Assembly (NCBI GenBank): GCA_047936785.1
Contig: CP176394.1
Reading direction: 5' to 3' (one strand)
DNA length: 64,000 nt
Source: Acidaminobacterium chupaoyuni
GTDB taxonomy: Bacteria > Bacillota > Clostridia > Oscillospirales > Butyricicoccaceae
Below are positions 50,681 to 58,952 of this stretch, one piece after another. A model generated the notes under the pieces. The model had not been told where the DNA came from. It was given only the letters and a program-made list of their open reading frames with translations, and did not search any database. The position numbers were made by a program, and so were the translations under genes. Within the stretch, counting starts at the first letter, position 1, and each line of letters starts with the position of its first letter.

Positions 50681-51898
50681 TTAGCCGGCCACCAGATAGA
50701 TTCGGTTTTTGTCGAAGCAAATCTCTGCCGTGTGGTTATAAATCCGTATCATATCATCCATCTTATCAATGAACAGGCGCGTTTCCGGGTTGCTCAGAGC
50801 GGCAAAAGAGTGCAGCACATTCAATTCCATGTCCTCTGCGCTGTTCTTAAGATGGGCGCCGCTGTCCTGCAGGAATTCATCCACAGGCCCCTCTTTAACG
50901 ACAGGGATTTTGCCGATGAACTTCCCGACCGCTTTGCTGGCACTGCCGATGCCCTTAAGCAAATTACGCTCAATAGCTACACCGCTTTTCTTCTCCAGAT
51001 ATACAGAGCAGTTCTGATACAGGTCCCGGTATTCATTGGACAGCGTTTCAAGTTCCGTTTTAATGCCTGCAATGTACTCTTCTTTAAAGTTTCCACTGAG
51101 CATAATCTCAATCAAGGATGCCAGAGAGAATGTGTACAGGGACAGGCGGTAATACTTGAACATCTTCTGCAGGTTCTTTAAAGATGCGCTCACTTGGGAC
51201 TGTGCTACTACGAGCGACCTTGACTGTATTGCCTCACTTACTTTTTTCTGATAGGAGAGCATATTTTTACGCGCTGTTCGCTGTAAGTCCAGCACCATTT
51301 TGTGATTGCTTGCAATGAAGTGCTCGTTATCCCAATTGTACTTATATTTTTCGATGATGTTAGCCACAGTTTTCACATCGGCCTCGATCTCAGCCTCTTT
51401 CTCCACTTGCAGGAATGAAAGTATTTGCTTTTCCATTTCTGCTATGTTTCCGAGCTGTTGCTCAATGGAAAAAAGTGCAACCGCCATCATCATGGTCGCA
51501 GGGTCAATCGGCATAACTGTCGTGCTTGTGGCAGACAACGGACCTGCTGCCTGAAGCTGTGCAAACTTGGATGTCCCCTCGGCGGTCTTGAAAGCGCCCC
51601 AGAAGTTTCCGTTTTTGGCGACCTTAAGAGCGTCACCGACCCCAGCGTTTGCAAGCTGATATAGCCCCTGCGTGTTCACGGCAGTGGTTTGGGTGACAGT
51701 ACGTAATGCAGGAATCAGCGAAGACACGCCTGCCCCGAGGGTGGCGAGCTGAGCAATTGGCATACTGAGGGTATCCCTTGTGGCAATATCGGTACGAGAT
51801 GTTTGCAGGATGCTTTCCGTGATTTCGACCAAATCTGTATCAGGCATAACAGCGGGCTTGCCATTTTCCGATTCTGCCAGATTGATAATTTCTCCCAT
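50681..51898 (-). CDS. Unrecognised helical protein with hydrophobic segments
   Basis: A 405-residue protein predicted mostly helical. Two weakly hydrophobic stretches occur near residues 45-65 (LATLGAGVSSLIPALRTV) and 130-150 (PATMMMAVALFSIEQQLG). Long coiled-coil-like helices (~150-320) and a C-terminal region follow. The layout recalls helical pore-forming or membrane-acting effectors, but I identify no family. The ATG at 51898 follows GGAGGAACA. It is the first gene of a four-gene operon ending with the nuclease. Confidence 0.55.
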   Translation of the reverse strand: MGEIINLAESENGKPAVMPDTDLVEITESILQTSRTDIATRDTLSMPIAQLATLGAGVSSLIPALRTVTQTTAVNTQGLYQLANAGVGDALKVAKNGNFWGAFKTAEGTSKFAQLQAAGPLSATSTTVMPIDPATMMMAVALFSIEQQLGNIAEMEKQILSFLQVEKEAEIEADVKTVANIIEKYKYNWDNEHFIASNHKMVLDLQRTARKNMLSYQKKVSEAIQSRSLVVAQSQVSASLKNLQKMFKYYRLSLYTFSLASLIEIMLSGNFKEEYIAGIKTELETLSNEYRDLYQNCSVYLEKKSGVAIERNLLKGIGSASKAVGKFIGKIPVVKEGPVDEFLQDSGAHLKNSAEDMELNVLHSFAALSNPETRLFIDKMDDMIRIYNHTAEICFDKNRIYLVAG

Positions 51899-51977
51899 GA
51901 TTGTTCCTCCATCATATAGCATTGAGAAGTCCCAAGCAGGGCTTCATTATGGCCTTTGTTTTTTTCGCGGATACTCA

Positions 51978-52070
51978 TCATAGTGTCTGCCACTCCACAA
52001 GCGGTCGACCGATGACCTTTCTGGTCAATGTGGCATTCCCGTCAAAGAACAGATTCGGTTCCGCAACCCG
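51978..52070 (-). pseudogene. Remnant of a copy of the 53076 gene
   Basis: The minus-strand translation RVAEPNLFFDGNATLTRKVI plus ten residues parallels the end of the gene at 53076-53351 (GHQSYLFFERNASLTGNNIG...). The 5' part is missing; it abuts the stop of the HhH-GPD gene. Confidence 0.5.
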
Positions 52071-53063
52071 TTAATCATGGTAATGGCAATATTGGCGAAT
52101 TACGCATTCTTGGCAATGCGGGGTTGCTGTGCAGATTTCGCCAAACCCATCGGCACAATAGCTCCATATCAAATTGTCAATGGTTGCTTTTGTCAATCCT
52201 GTTATTTCAGAGAGCTCATTCACGGTATCCAAAACTTCCGGAACAGAGGCGATTTCCCTTTTTGACAGGCCCATACGCTTGTTTCCAAAAAAGCGGCGAA
52301 GATGCAGATCCGGCTTGGCTCCGTCAACGCCCACATTTCGTATGTACTCCCATGCAAGAGCTTCACCAACCTGCATGAGTTTGTATTTTGATTTGCTGCT
52401 TGATAGTGCAGCTACGATATCATGTGCAGGCGCTGATGTGACAAAACTGTCCATGCTGCCGTAGTCTTCGACAATCCGCTCAAACACATAAATGTTGTCG
52501 TGCAGGGCGGTCATCTGCGCCTTTGTTTTGCGGTTTCCACATCTGATTTTCCTTAACTCGCCTTCAAAATATGAGCCGGGTTTTGCTAATATGGCCTCGG
52601 CGTCATAGCTCATGAATATACGGTCAACCTCGCTCAAATGGGGAACGATACGTTTCCACGGAACCTGATTCGTGAGCAGCGAGTAAATAAGTCCCCGGAT
52701 ATGTTCTGAAAGCGGGAATTGCTTTCCGTTTTTGCGGGCAGTGATGGAATTGTCGATAGCGCTCTCATTACGGAGTCCCTTTGCGGAAAGGAACTCGCTG
52801 ATTCGGTAAATAAAATCGGGATCACTTCGGTGGTCAACAGTTCCCGGTGCTTTTGTGGCTGATGTATGTTCAGGTCTGGGCGAAGCAACGTCCTGTGTGA
52901 TGTTTTGAAGAAGCTCCAGAAAATGCTTGCCGATGGCCTCTGCATCATATCCGTTTGCGGAACAGATGAGGCGCAGGCCATCCGGCGTCAGCAAGCGTCC
53001 GTTTTTCCTATCATGGCAGAATCGCTCATAGTCCTCATACTGCTTCTTTGAAATTGTAGGCAT
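52071..53063 (-). CDS. HhH-GPD base-excision glycosylase-like protein with Fe-S cluster
   Basis: A 330-residue protein. The C-terminal half has the DNA glycosylase pattern: a helical core with KLMQVGEALAWEYIRNVG, then GAKPDLHLRRFFG near 270-282 (the D-L-H-x-R type of EndoIII/MutY relatives). Four cysteines close it, CTATPHCQECVIRQYC (C-x5-C-x2-C-x5-C, near 310-325), close to the EndoIII cluster loop, which has x6 in the first gap. The N-terminal ~110 residues are unusual. Likely a DNA repair or modified-base enzyme; catalytic lysine is not evident. Confidence 0.65.
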   Translation of the reverse strand: MPTISKKQYEDYERFCHDRKNGRLLTPDGLRLICSANGYDAEAIGKHFLELLQNITQDVASPRPEHTSATKAPGTVDHRSDPDFIYRISEFLSAKGLRNESAIDNSITARKNGKQFPLSEHIRGLIYSLLTNQVPWKRIVPHLSEVDRIFMSYDAEAILAKPGSYFEGELRKIRCGNRKTKAQMTALHDNIYVFERIVEDYGSMDSFVTSAPAHDIVAALSSSKSKYKLMQVGEALAWEYIRNVGVDGAKPDLHLRRFFGNKRMGLSKREIASVPEVLDTVNELSEITGLTKATIDNLIWSYCADGFGEICTATPHCQECVIRQYCHYHD

Positions 53064-53075
53064 AGCCGCTCCTCC

Positions 53076-53351
53076 TTACGCTGTTCGCCGCTCCACAAAC
53101 CAGCGGCCAATATTGTTGCCGGTCAGAGAGGCGTTTCGCTCAAAGAACAGATAGCTTTGATGGCCATTTATCTGTATCGTGTATCGGTCGCCTTGGCCTC
53201 CGGCCTTCATTGCAGCGGCTTGCCGAATATCAGTAACACGGTCAATTTCAAATTCACGCCCATCTTCCCATGTGATGCTGGTTGGTATAAGGGTGCCCTC
53301 ATCATCAAAACTGGCCCGTACCGCAACATAGACCTTTATTTTCATCTCCAT
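53076..53351 (-). CDS. Small beta-rich protein, function unknown
   Basis: A 91-residue protein (IKVYVAVRASFDDEGTLIPT ... GRWFVERRTA) with mainly beta strands. It lies 12 bases upstream of the glycosylase-like gene and has a decayed second copy at 51978-52070. Proteins of this size often sit next to Y-family polymerases in Firmicutes; this one lies near dinB too. I recognise no motif. Confidence 0.55.
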   Translation of the reverse strand: MEMKIKVYVAVRASFDDEGTLIPTSITWEDGREFEIDRVTDIRQAAAMKAGGQGDRYTIQINGHQSYLFFERNASLTGNNIGRWFVERRTA

Positions 53352-53416
53352 CGGTGTAGTACACCTCCACGCACTTGAGAAAACACCTATTCATTCACAA
53401 ATCAAAGTAATCCTCG

Positions 53417-53938
53417 TCAATTTTTCAGGAATTTGCTGTTCAGATCCTGCGGCAGATTATACCGATACCCGCGCTGGATCATGGAAAACAATTTGAACGA
53501 CATCAGGTCGGGGCTCACATACAGCTCTTTGCAAATACGGAAGTAGTCCATATCCTCCTGTGCAGTTAAAGCCTCAACTTCCTCGTCAGAGATGAGATAA
53601 TCAGCGGCAAACAGGTTGGCCTGATATTCCGTCCTCGAGGTCATATCGTAGATTAGATTGTCCTTCATAGGAGCGACCCTAATCATGTCCTGATGCAGAA
53701 TCACATGTGCAGCCTCATGCATGGCAACGATCCGCTGCTCCGCTTCTGGCAGGAACGCATTAAGAACGACAAAAATGGTTCGCTTCGAAAAATAGCAGTA
53801 GCCCTTTAGTCCTCTGGGACCATACGCACGGGACTCCCGCAAATTGACACCGAGAGCATCCAGCAGTTCGTAGGGACCATTGGTCTTATACTTTGCTTTC
53901 GCCTTTTGAACCTCTCGATGTATGTATTCGCCAGTCAT
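53417..53938 (-). CDS. ImmA/IrrE-family metalloprotease (first copy)
   Basis: A 173-residue protein with the zinc motif HEAAHVILH (near 72-80) and a helical end. ImmA/IrrE proteases cleave a partner XRE repressor after DNA damage or cell signals, as in ICEBs1. I start at ATG 53938; the longer frame lacks a binding site. Its presumed partner, the XRE regulator, is encoded just upstream (54035-54451) on the same strand. Confidence 0.85.
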   Translation of the reverse strand: MTGEYIHREVQKAKAKYKTNGPYELLDALGVNLRESRAYGPRGLKGYCYFSKRTIFVVLNAFLPEAEQRIVAMHEAAHVILHQDMIRVAPMKDNLIYDMTSRTEYQANLFAADYLISDEEVEALTAQEDMDYFRICKELYVSPDLMSFKLFSMIQRGYRYNLPQDLNSKFLKN

Positions 53939-54034
53939 TGCCACACCTCTAATCGAGTACATAAACCTCCATAGGTTAATTCTACAAGATCGTATGTCCA
54001 AAAATACGGACTATTGACCCTGCAGATGATGGAG

Positions 54035-54451
54035 TTATTCTTTGTCCTTCCTGTACTTCTTTGGGGTGAATTTTTTTGCCGCTATATCCTTGGACTCAAG
54101 GTAGAGCTGCTGGATCTCCGTCATAAACGCAAGCCTGTCTTCGTCGCTGAGCTCACCGCCGGCAAAAACAGCGGCCGCCTGCGACAATACGACCTTTGCG
54201 TCCCTTTCGCCTTTGATACCGAATCGTTCGGCAGCCTCTGTAATAAACTCATCTTCCTCAGACGCCAAATAGGCAGCTTGCACTTCCAGTACAGCCGCCA
54301 GTTTATCATATAATTCTCTTTTCTGCGGATAGCGCCCATCATTTTCCCAGCCGGCCACTGTCCGCACCGTAACCCCAACTAATTTTCCGAGTTCCGCCTG
54401 TGTCAGCTTTTTTCCTGTGCGTAGTTCACGCACTTTATCTCCGAATTTCAT
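54035..54451 (-). CDS. XRE repressor paired with ImmA (first copy)
   Basis: A 138-residue protein with a clear Cro/C1 helix-turn-helix (KLTQAELGKLVGVTVRTVAG, ~14-33) and a helical C-terminal part ending in a basic stretch. I start at ATG 54451 after GGAGG. It is divergent from dinB, with three copies of GAAATCxGATTGC in between, so it probably represses both itself and dinB until cut by ImmA. Confidence 0.85.
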   Translation of the reverse strand: MKFGDKVRELRTGKKLTQAELGKLVGVTVRTVAGWENDGRYPQKRELYDKLAAVLEVQAAYLASEEDEFITEAAERFGIKGERDAKVVLSQAAAVFAGGELSDEDRLAFMTEIQQLYLESKDIAAKKFTPKKYRKDKE

Positions 54452-54468
54452 GCCGCGCCTCCTAATAA

Positions 54469-54555
54469 GAAATCTGATTGCATAATTTTTGCAAGTCGCT
54501 ATTGACAAGAGAAATCGGATTGCTTATAATCAAAGCACAGATGAAATCCGATTGC
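54469..54555. promoter_or_regulatory. Three GAAATCNGATTGC operators
   Basis: GAAATCTGATTGC (54469-54481), GAAATCGGATTGC (54511-54523) and GAAATCCGATTGC (54543-54555) are direct copies with one variable base, 42 and 32 bases apart (four and three helical turns). The middle copy lies between -35 and -10 of the dinB promoter. Confidence 0.75.
54502..54530 (+). promoter_or_regulatory. Consensus promoter of dinB
   Basis: TTGACA (54502-54507), a 17-base spacer and TATAAT (54525-54530) form a perfect sigma-A promoter. The middle operator copy overlaps its spacer. Confidence 0.9.
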
Positions 54556-54610
54556 ATCTAAATCTTAATTGAAGTTGCATCTTTTGTCAAGAGGCTTGCG
54601 TGAATAAATC

Positions 54611-55849
54611 ATGGAAAGAGTAATCCTTCATAGTGACTTAAACTGCTTTTATGCCTCGGTTGAAATGATGCTCAATCCTGCGCTGCGCGGAAAGGCTGTG
54701 GCCGTGTGTGGGGCAACGGAGTCCCGACACGGCATTGTTCTCGCCAAATCAGAGCTTGCCAAAAAGCGCGGTGTGAAGACGGGCATGGTTAACTGGGAGG
54801 CTCGACAGTGCTGTCCAGATATTATCATGGTTCCACCACAGTATGACGAGTATCTGAAATACTCCAAATTGACCCGCGCCATCTATGAGAGATATACCGA
54901 CCAAGTCGAAGGATTTGGTATGGACGAGTGCTGGTGCGATATCAGCGGAAGTCAGACGGTGTTCGGGGATGGCATGCAGATTGCAGAGGAAATCCGTGAA
55001 ACCGTAAAAGCCGAGCTGGGGCTCACCGTCAGTATTGGCGTGTCATATAATAAGATCTTTGCCAAACTCGGAAGTGACCTCAAAAAGCCCGACGCTATCA
55101 CTGGTATCTCCTCAGATAATTTCAGAGAAAAGATATGGCCGCTTCCCGCGTCGGATCTGCTCTATGTCGGCAGAGCGACAACAAAAAAGTTCGACAGCTA
55201 TGGCATCCATACGATTGGTGACATTGCAAACCAGTCCCAAGACTTTCTAAAAAGGCTTTTGGGCGTCAATGGAATCGCCCTTTGGACATACGCCAATGGG
55301 CTTGATACCTCCCGTGTAATGCCGGGGGATTACGAGTCCCCGGTAAAGAGCGTCGGTCACGGAATAACCTGCAATGCTGACCTCGAGAATAATGAAGAAG
55401 TATGGAAGGTTATGCTGGAATTATCCCAGGATATTGGCCATCGGCTGCGGCTTCACTCGCTGACAGCCAAGGGCGTTCAGATCACCATCCGAGATAATGA
55501 TCTGTTCTTTAAGCAATACCAGGCGCCGCTTGAGGCACAAACGCAGAGCCCAATGGAAATTGCAAAAAAAGCGCGGCAGCTATTTGAGATGAACTACCGC
55601 TGGCATAATAAAGTCAGAGCGATTACTGTCCGTGCAATCAATCTGGTTCCCGCAGATACACCATATCAGATCAGCATTTTTGAAGATGTGAGCAAGCGTG
55701 AACGGAGAGAGAAGCTGGACACTGCCATAGAGGAAATCCGGGGACGCTTTGGTAAACGGGCCATTTTTTCCGCCTGCCTGATGGGGAATCTAAAAATGCC
55801 TTCTGATGGCCGCGACAAAGTCATCATGCCCGGAATGATGTACCAATGA
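54611..55849 (+). CDS. dinB: Y-family DNA polymerase (DinB/UmuC-like)
   Basis: A 412-residue lesion-bypass polymerase. Metal residues: D in VILHSDLNCFYASVE (near 8) and the D-E pair in FGMDECWCDISG (near 105); the finger and thumb region includes SIGVSYNKIFAKLGSDLKK and the HhH motif near 190. The C-terminal little-finger domain runs ~245-365. It lacks an obvious clamp-binding tail. It starts ~80 bases after a perfect promoter controlled by the XRE operators, so it is probably induced on DNA damage. Its stop overlaps the next frame. Confidence 0.95.
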   Translation: MERVILHSDLNCFYASVEMMLNPALRGKAVAVCGATESRHGIVLAKSELAKKRGVKTGMVNWEARQCCPDIIMVPPQYDEYLKYSKLTRAIYERYTDQVEGFGMDECWCDISGSQTVFGDGMQIAEEIRETVKAELGLTVSIGVSYNKIFAKLGSDLKKPDAITGISSDNFREKIWPLPASDLLYVGRATTKKFDSYGIHTIGDIANQSQDFLKRLLGVNGIALWTYANGLDTSRVMPGDYESPVKSVGHGITCNADLENNEEVWKVMLELSQDIGHRLRLHSLTAKGVQITIRDNDLFFKQYQAPLEAQTQSPMEIAKKARQLFEMNYRWHNKVRAITVRAINLVPADTPYQISIFEDVSKRERREKLDTAIEEIRGRFGKRAIFSACLMGNLKMPSDGRDKVIMPGMMYQ

Positions 55850-55866
55850 CAGAGAGGAAGATAAAA

Positions 55867-56229
55867 ATGGAGACCATGACACTTGGCAATTTCATAAGGG
55901 ACAGGCGGGAACAGCTGGGCAAGACGCTTCGCGGGCTTGCGGCTGAACTCGATATCGCGGCGCCGTATCTGCATGATATTGAGAAAGGAAACCGCACTCC
56001 ATCCGAGAAGCTGCTCCCGGCTTTCATACGCTGCCTTTTTCTTTCTCCAGAGGACGAAACTACCCTCTACGATTTAGTCGGTGGCCGGCGTCAGGGTATC
56101 TACCCGGACCTCACGGCCTACATCCAGCAGTCCGATCTGGCAAGAGTGGCGTTGCGTAAGGCGCGTGATTGCAACATCTCTGATACCATGTGGATAAAGA
56201 TAATTGATTCTATAGATAACGGAGGATAA
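55867..56229 (+). CDS. XRE regulator (second copy)
   Basis: A 120-residue protein with an N-terminal Cro/C1 helix-turn-helix (FIRDRREQLGKTLRGLAAEL, ~7-26) and helical tail. The ATG at 55867 follows GAGAGGAAG; an earlier in-frame ATG (55846) overlaps the dinB stop. It is followed by the second ImmA gene after five bases. Confidence 0.8.
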   Translation: METMTLGNFIRDRREQLGKTLRGLAAELDIAAPYLHDIEKGNRTPSEKLLPAFIRCLFLSPEDETTLYDLVGGRRQGIYPDLTAYIQQSDLARVALRKARDCNISDTMWIKIIDSIDNGG

Positions 56230-56234
56230 TTGTC

Positions 56235-56978
56235 ATGAAGAAACCTTTAGGGCAAAAGGCGAACGGCATGTACCTTTTCAGCAGCAATGATTTTGACAGT
56301 GTCGCTGAATTGGTCTTAAGGGAATACGCACCATACATGCTGGAAAAGGCCCAGCCCTTAAATATAGAGGCGATGGCCGATGAAGCCTACAGCCTGACAA
56401 TTTTAGACCGTTATCTCTCCGCTCACGGCAGCATCCTTGGAATTATCAGCTTTGCGGATCTGCGCATTGAGGTTATGACCTTGGAGAAGCAGATTGCGGA
56501 GGAAAAGCTCATGACCGGCACGATTATCATTGACGCAAGCCTTTTGGGTGAAGAACAGCATCATCGCCGCCGTTTCACCATATCCCATGAGCTCTCACAC
56601 TGGATCATCCATCGGCAGATGCATTATTCTGATAATCCAAATTACAGTCTTCGGACAACTCGCCCATATATCGTCTGTCGTGAATCGACGCCGAACAGGG
56701 ATAGGCATCGTGAGTATTGGACAGAAAACGATTGGATGGAATGGCAGGCAGATAAATTCGCCTCGGCCATGCTCATGCCGGCGAGTGTATTCTACCCGGA
56801 GGCGCAGGCTGTCATGAGGCGACACCGGGCCGGTTCCTATATTGTGGATGGCTGCGGATCAAAATCGACAACGGATGTGATCACAGAACTCACCGAAATT
56901 TTTGATGTGTCCAGGACGGCCGTTCGTATTCGTCTCAAGCAAGCTGGCTATCTGCGTTGTGCAGATGTGCTCATGTGA
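56235..56978 (+). CDS. ImmA/IrrE-family metalloprotease (second copy)
   Basis: A 247-residue protein with HELSHWIIH (near 118-126) and the third-ligand region WMEWQADKFASAMLMP (near 174-189), the common layout of phage/ICE ImmA proteins. The C-terminal ~40 residues (DVSRTAVRIRLKQAGYL) form an extra helix-turn-helix-like segment. ACGGAGG precedes the ATG. Likely cleaves the XRE regulator encoded just upstream. Confidence 0.85.
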   Translation: MKKPLGQKANGMYLFSSNDFDSVAELVLREYAPYMLEKAQPLNIEAMADEAYSLTILDRYLSAHGSILGIISFADLRIEVMTLEKQIAEEKLMTGTIIIDASLLGEEQHHRRRFTISHELSHWIIHRQMHYSDNPNYSLRTTRPYIVCRESTPNRDRHREYWTENDWMEWQADKFASAMLMPASVFYPEAQAVMRRHRAGSYIVDGCGSKSTTDVITELTEIFDVSRTAVRIRLKQAGYLRCADVLM

Positions 56979-57095
56979 GATTGAGGGTATTCATACAGGC
57001 GGGGGTAAAGGCCCCGCCACCATTTCCCTGTTGTGTTAGCTGGTGCGCTAACAAAGCTAACGGATTGCTGCTTATGGCGCAAAGGAGGTTTATAG

Positions 57096-57620
57096 ATGGC
57101 TAAAGAAACTGCAGCTTTACGAAAACACAAGGCAAAGATCGCGTCCCTTGGAATGGACAGCGATGCCGTATTTCACAAATCGAAGCTTCTCCTGAGATCC
57201 TACCGGGATGTCACATGGGCAATCAGTGAGCATCTTGAGGAAATCAGGGATCACGCCTACGAAACAGGTGGCCATGACATTGATGCTGGCATCCGTTATC
57301 TCGCGGAATTTGCCCCCGACATCGAGGCTGAGAAATTCACCGAGCGAGTATGCTGCGTTTGCGAAACCCGTATGTATATTGACTTGATTGACCGGGCTCT
57401 CGTCCGCTTGAAGGATTACCCCGTATACGGGAGAATCTATTACGAGATTCTGGACAAGCAGTACATAAGTCGTTTTCCGCTGACGGAGCCGGAAATCTCC
57501 GAAGTGCTCAATATTGAGCGCAGCGTCTTCTATACCCGAAAAAAGGAGGCACTCCATCTTTTTGGAATCTGTCTGTTCGGCTATACCCTGCCCGAACTTC
57601 ACCGACTGTTTACCGACTGA
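57096..57620 (+). CDS. Phage-type transcription regulator-like protein (ArpU/DUF1492-like)
   Basis: A 174-residue helical protein. The end (LTEPEISEVLNIERSVFYTRKKEALHLF, near 127-155) is a sigma-region-4-like helix-turn-helix, as in ArpU/RinA-type late regulators of phages. AAAGGAGG precedes the ATG. It may control the downstream recombination genes. Confidence 0.65.
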   Translation: MAKETAALRKHKAKIASLGMDSDAVFHKSKLLLRSYRDVTWAISEHLEEIRDHAYETGGHDIDAGIRYLAEFAPDIEAEKFTERVCCVCETRMYIDLIDRALVRLKDYPVYGRIYYEILDKQYISRFPLTEPEISEVLNIERSVFYTRKKEALHLFGICLFGYTLPELHRLFTD

Positions 57621-57795
57621 ATACCGACAAAATACCCACTATAACCCGACTAAGTACCTACCCTTTACCTACTCCCAAGCGACTGTCAAGATGTTAAACT
57701 GTCCATGCTGGGGAATACTAATCACTCGCCGCAAGACCTGTTAACACGGGCCTTGCGGCTTTCGTTTTCTCTCCAGCCAATACGGGAGCCGAGAG

Positions 57796-57830
57796 GCCGG
57801 GCGTGATATTTTTCGCGCCCGGCTTTTTTT
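57796..57830 (+). terminator. Terminator
   Basis: GCCGGGCG (57796-57803) pairs with CGCCCGGC ahead of TTTTTTT. A second hairpin with an eight-base stem (CCGCAAG/CTTGCGG type) lies at ~57729-57758. Confidence 0.85.
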
Positions 57831-57958
57831 GCTGCCCATTTTTGGAGAGTTTGCATGGGCAGTGCCAATAAACAAGCCGGCCCCGGCTGTCGTTCCCCTC
57901 CGTCGTTTTGGTTTTCTTTCCCTCGCCTGAAAACCAAAAACGATAAGGAGAATGAACG

Positions 57959-58432
57959 ATGGGCTTTAATAATGCCGCAGAAAGAAGAAAGTTTGAACAA
58001 AGATGGGCGATCCTCCGCAAGAAGTACCGCAAAGCCGGTATGAGCAAAGAGGTCATTCAAAGCATGTACGAGTACGACTGCGATACTTTTCTCAGCGACC
58101 GCAGATATCGAGAGCATACACAACCGCTTCCATCAGAGTGCATCGGTGATAGCGACGAGGACAGCATGTCCGGGCTCTTCAAAAAGTTTGATTCACTAAA
58201 GGTCACTTTTGGAGAGGAAGATTTCTCAGGAAGATACAGTTGGATAGAAACAGTTGAGGACGAAAACTTGAGCAGAAAGCTCTTTGCGCTCTCAATCGAT
58301 GATTTGGAGCTTATCACACGCATTGTCATTGATGAATTCAGCCAGGCAGATATTGCGCGTTTGGATGGCTGCGTGAGAAATACTGTGAACAAAAAACTCG
58401 CCAGAATAAAAAAAGTTTTTCTGGAAGGGTGA
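57959..58432 (+). CDS. Sigma-like small regulator
   Basis: A 157-residue protein, whose end (LIVI-type helices: DDLELITRIVIDEFSQADIA and CVRNTVNKKLARIKK, ~118-155) forms a sigma-70 region 4-like helix-turn-helix. GATAAGGAG precedes the ATG. Similar small sigma-like proteins lie before the recombinases in other clostridial ICEs and may activate excision. Confidence 0.65.
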   Translation: MGFNNAAERRKFEQRWAILRKKYRKAGMSKEVIQSMYEYDCDTFLSDRRYREHTQPLPSECIGDSDEDSMSGLFKKFDSLKVTFGEEDFSGRYSWIETVEDENLSRKLFALSIDDLELITRIVIDEFSQADIARLDGCVRNTVNKKLARIKKVFLEG

Positions 58433-58439
58433 CAAATGG

Positions 58440-58916
58440 CCTTTCTCGTCGGCTACACAGTGAGGGGGTAAATAATCCTTCTCTCTGAACTTTGAAAAAC
58501 ACCGCTCAACGCGGTCATATCCGACGACCTGAATACATCAGCTGACAAGCCCGAGAGGGATAAGCGACAACGGAGGATGCGCCAAGACCACCTACGGCGG
58601 GAATAGCCCGCTGGAAAAGACGGCCAAAGAGGTGCGAGCGGTACCCATCCGTCCGGACAGCAGCTATGGCAAGCTGCTTTGCAATGATCTTGTCAGTCAA
58701 CAATGGTACACCTGTCCAGCCACAGCCACACGCAATGGGGGCAGCCCGGAGAGATCCTCGGGGAGGTTAGATTCCTGTGAAGCGGCGCCAGCCGCTGTTC
58801 TTGTTCGTCGCCCTGGCTCGGGAAGTAGTGTCGAATAGAGCCACGCAATTTCAAAGGCTTAATGATAGAAGCCACGGGGATAGCTTCCCCCAAAAAAGAG
58901 GCTGTCCCCGTTTTTG
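58440..58916 (+). ncRNA. Candidate structured non-coding RNA
   Basis: A ~475-base stretch without a coding frame of note lies between the sigma-like gene and the resolvase-like gene. It is GC-rich and holds several stems: ACCGC/GCGGT (58501-58515), AGCAGCT/AGCTGCT (58659-58678), AGCGG/CCGCT (58781-58796), and ends in an 11-pair terminator. I do not recognise a known RNA family. No promoter of consensus quality was found; it may be part of the upstream transcript. Confidence 0.5.
58874..58916 (+). terminator. Strong terminator of the candidate RNA
   Basis: ACGGGGATAGC (58874-58884) pairs with GCTGTCCCCGT (58901-58911, one U-G pair) ahead of TTTTTG. Confidence 0.85.
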
Positions 58917-58952
58917 TGTCATTAAACTGAAAAACAATGGAGGAACATATAA

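Noticed and set aside
58440..58916. Hammerhead, HDV-like ribozyme or group II intron domain V in the candidate RNA
   Set aside because: No CUGAUGA...GAAA core, no HDV double-pseudoknot order that I could trace, and no domain V-like hairpin or intron protein nearby.
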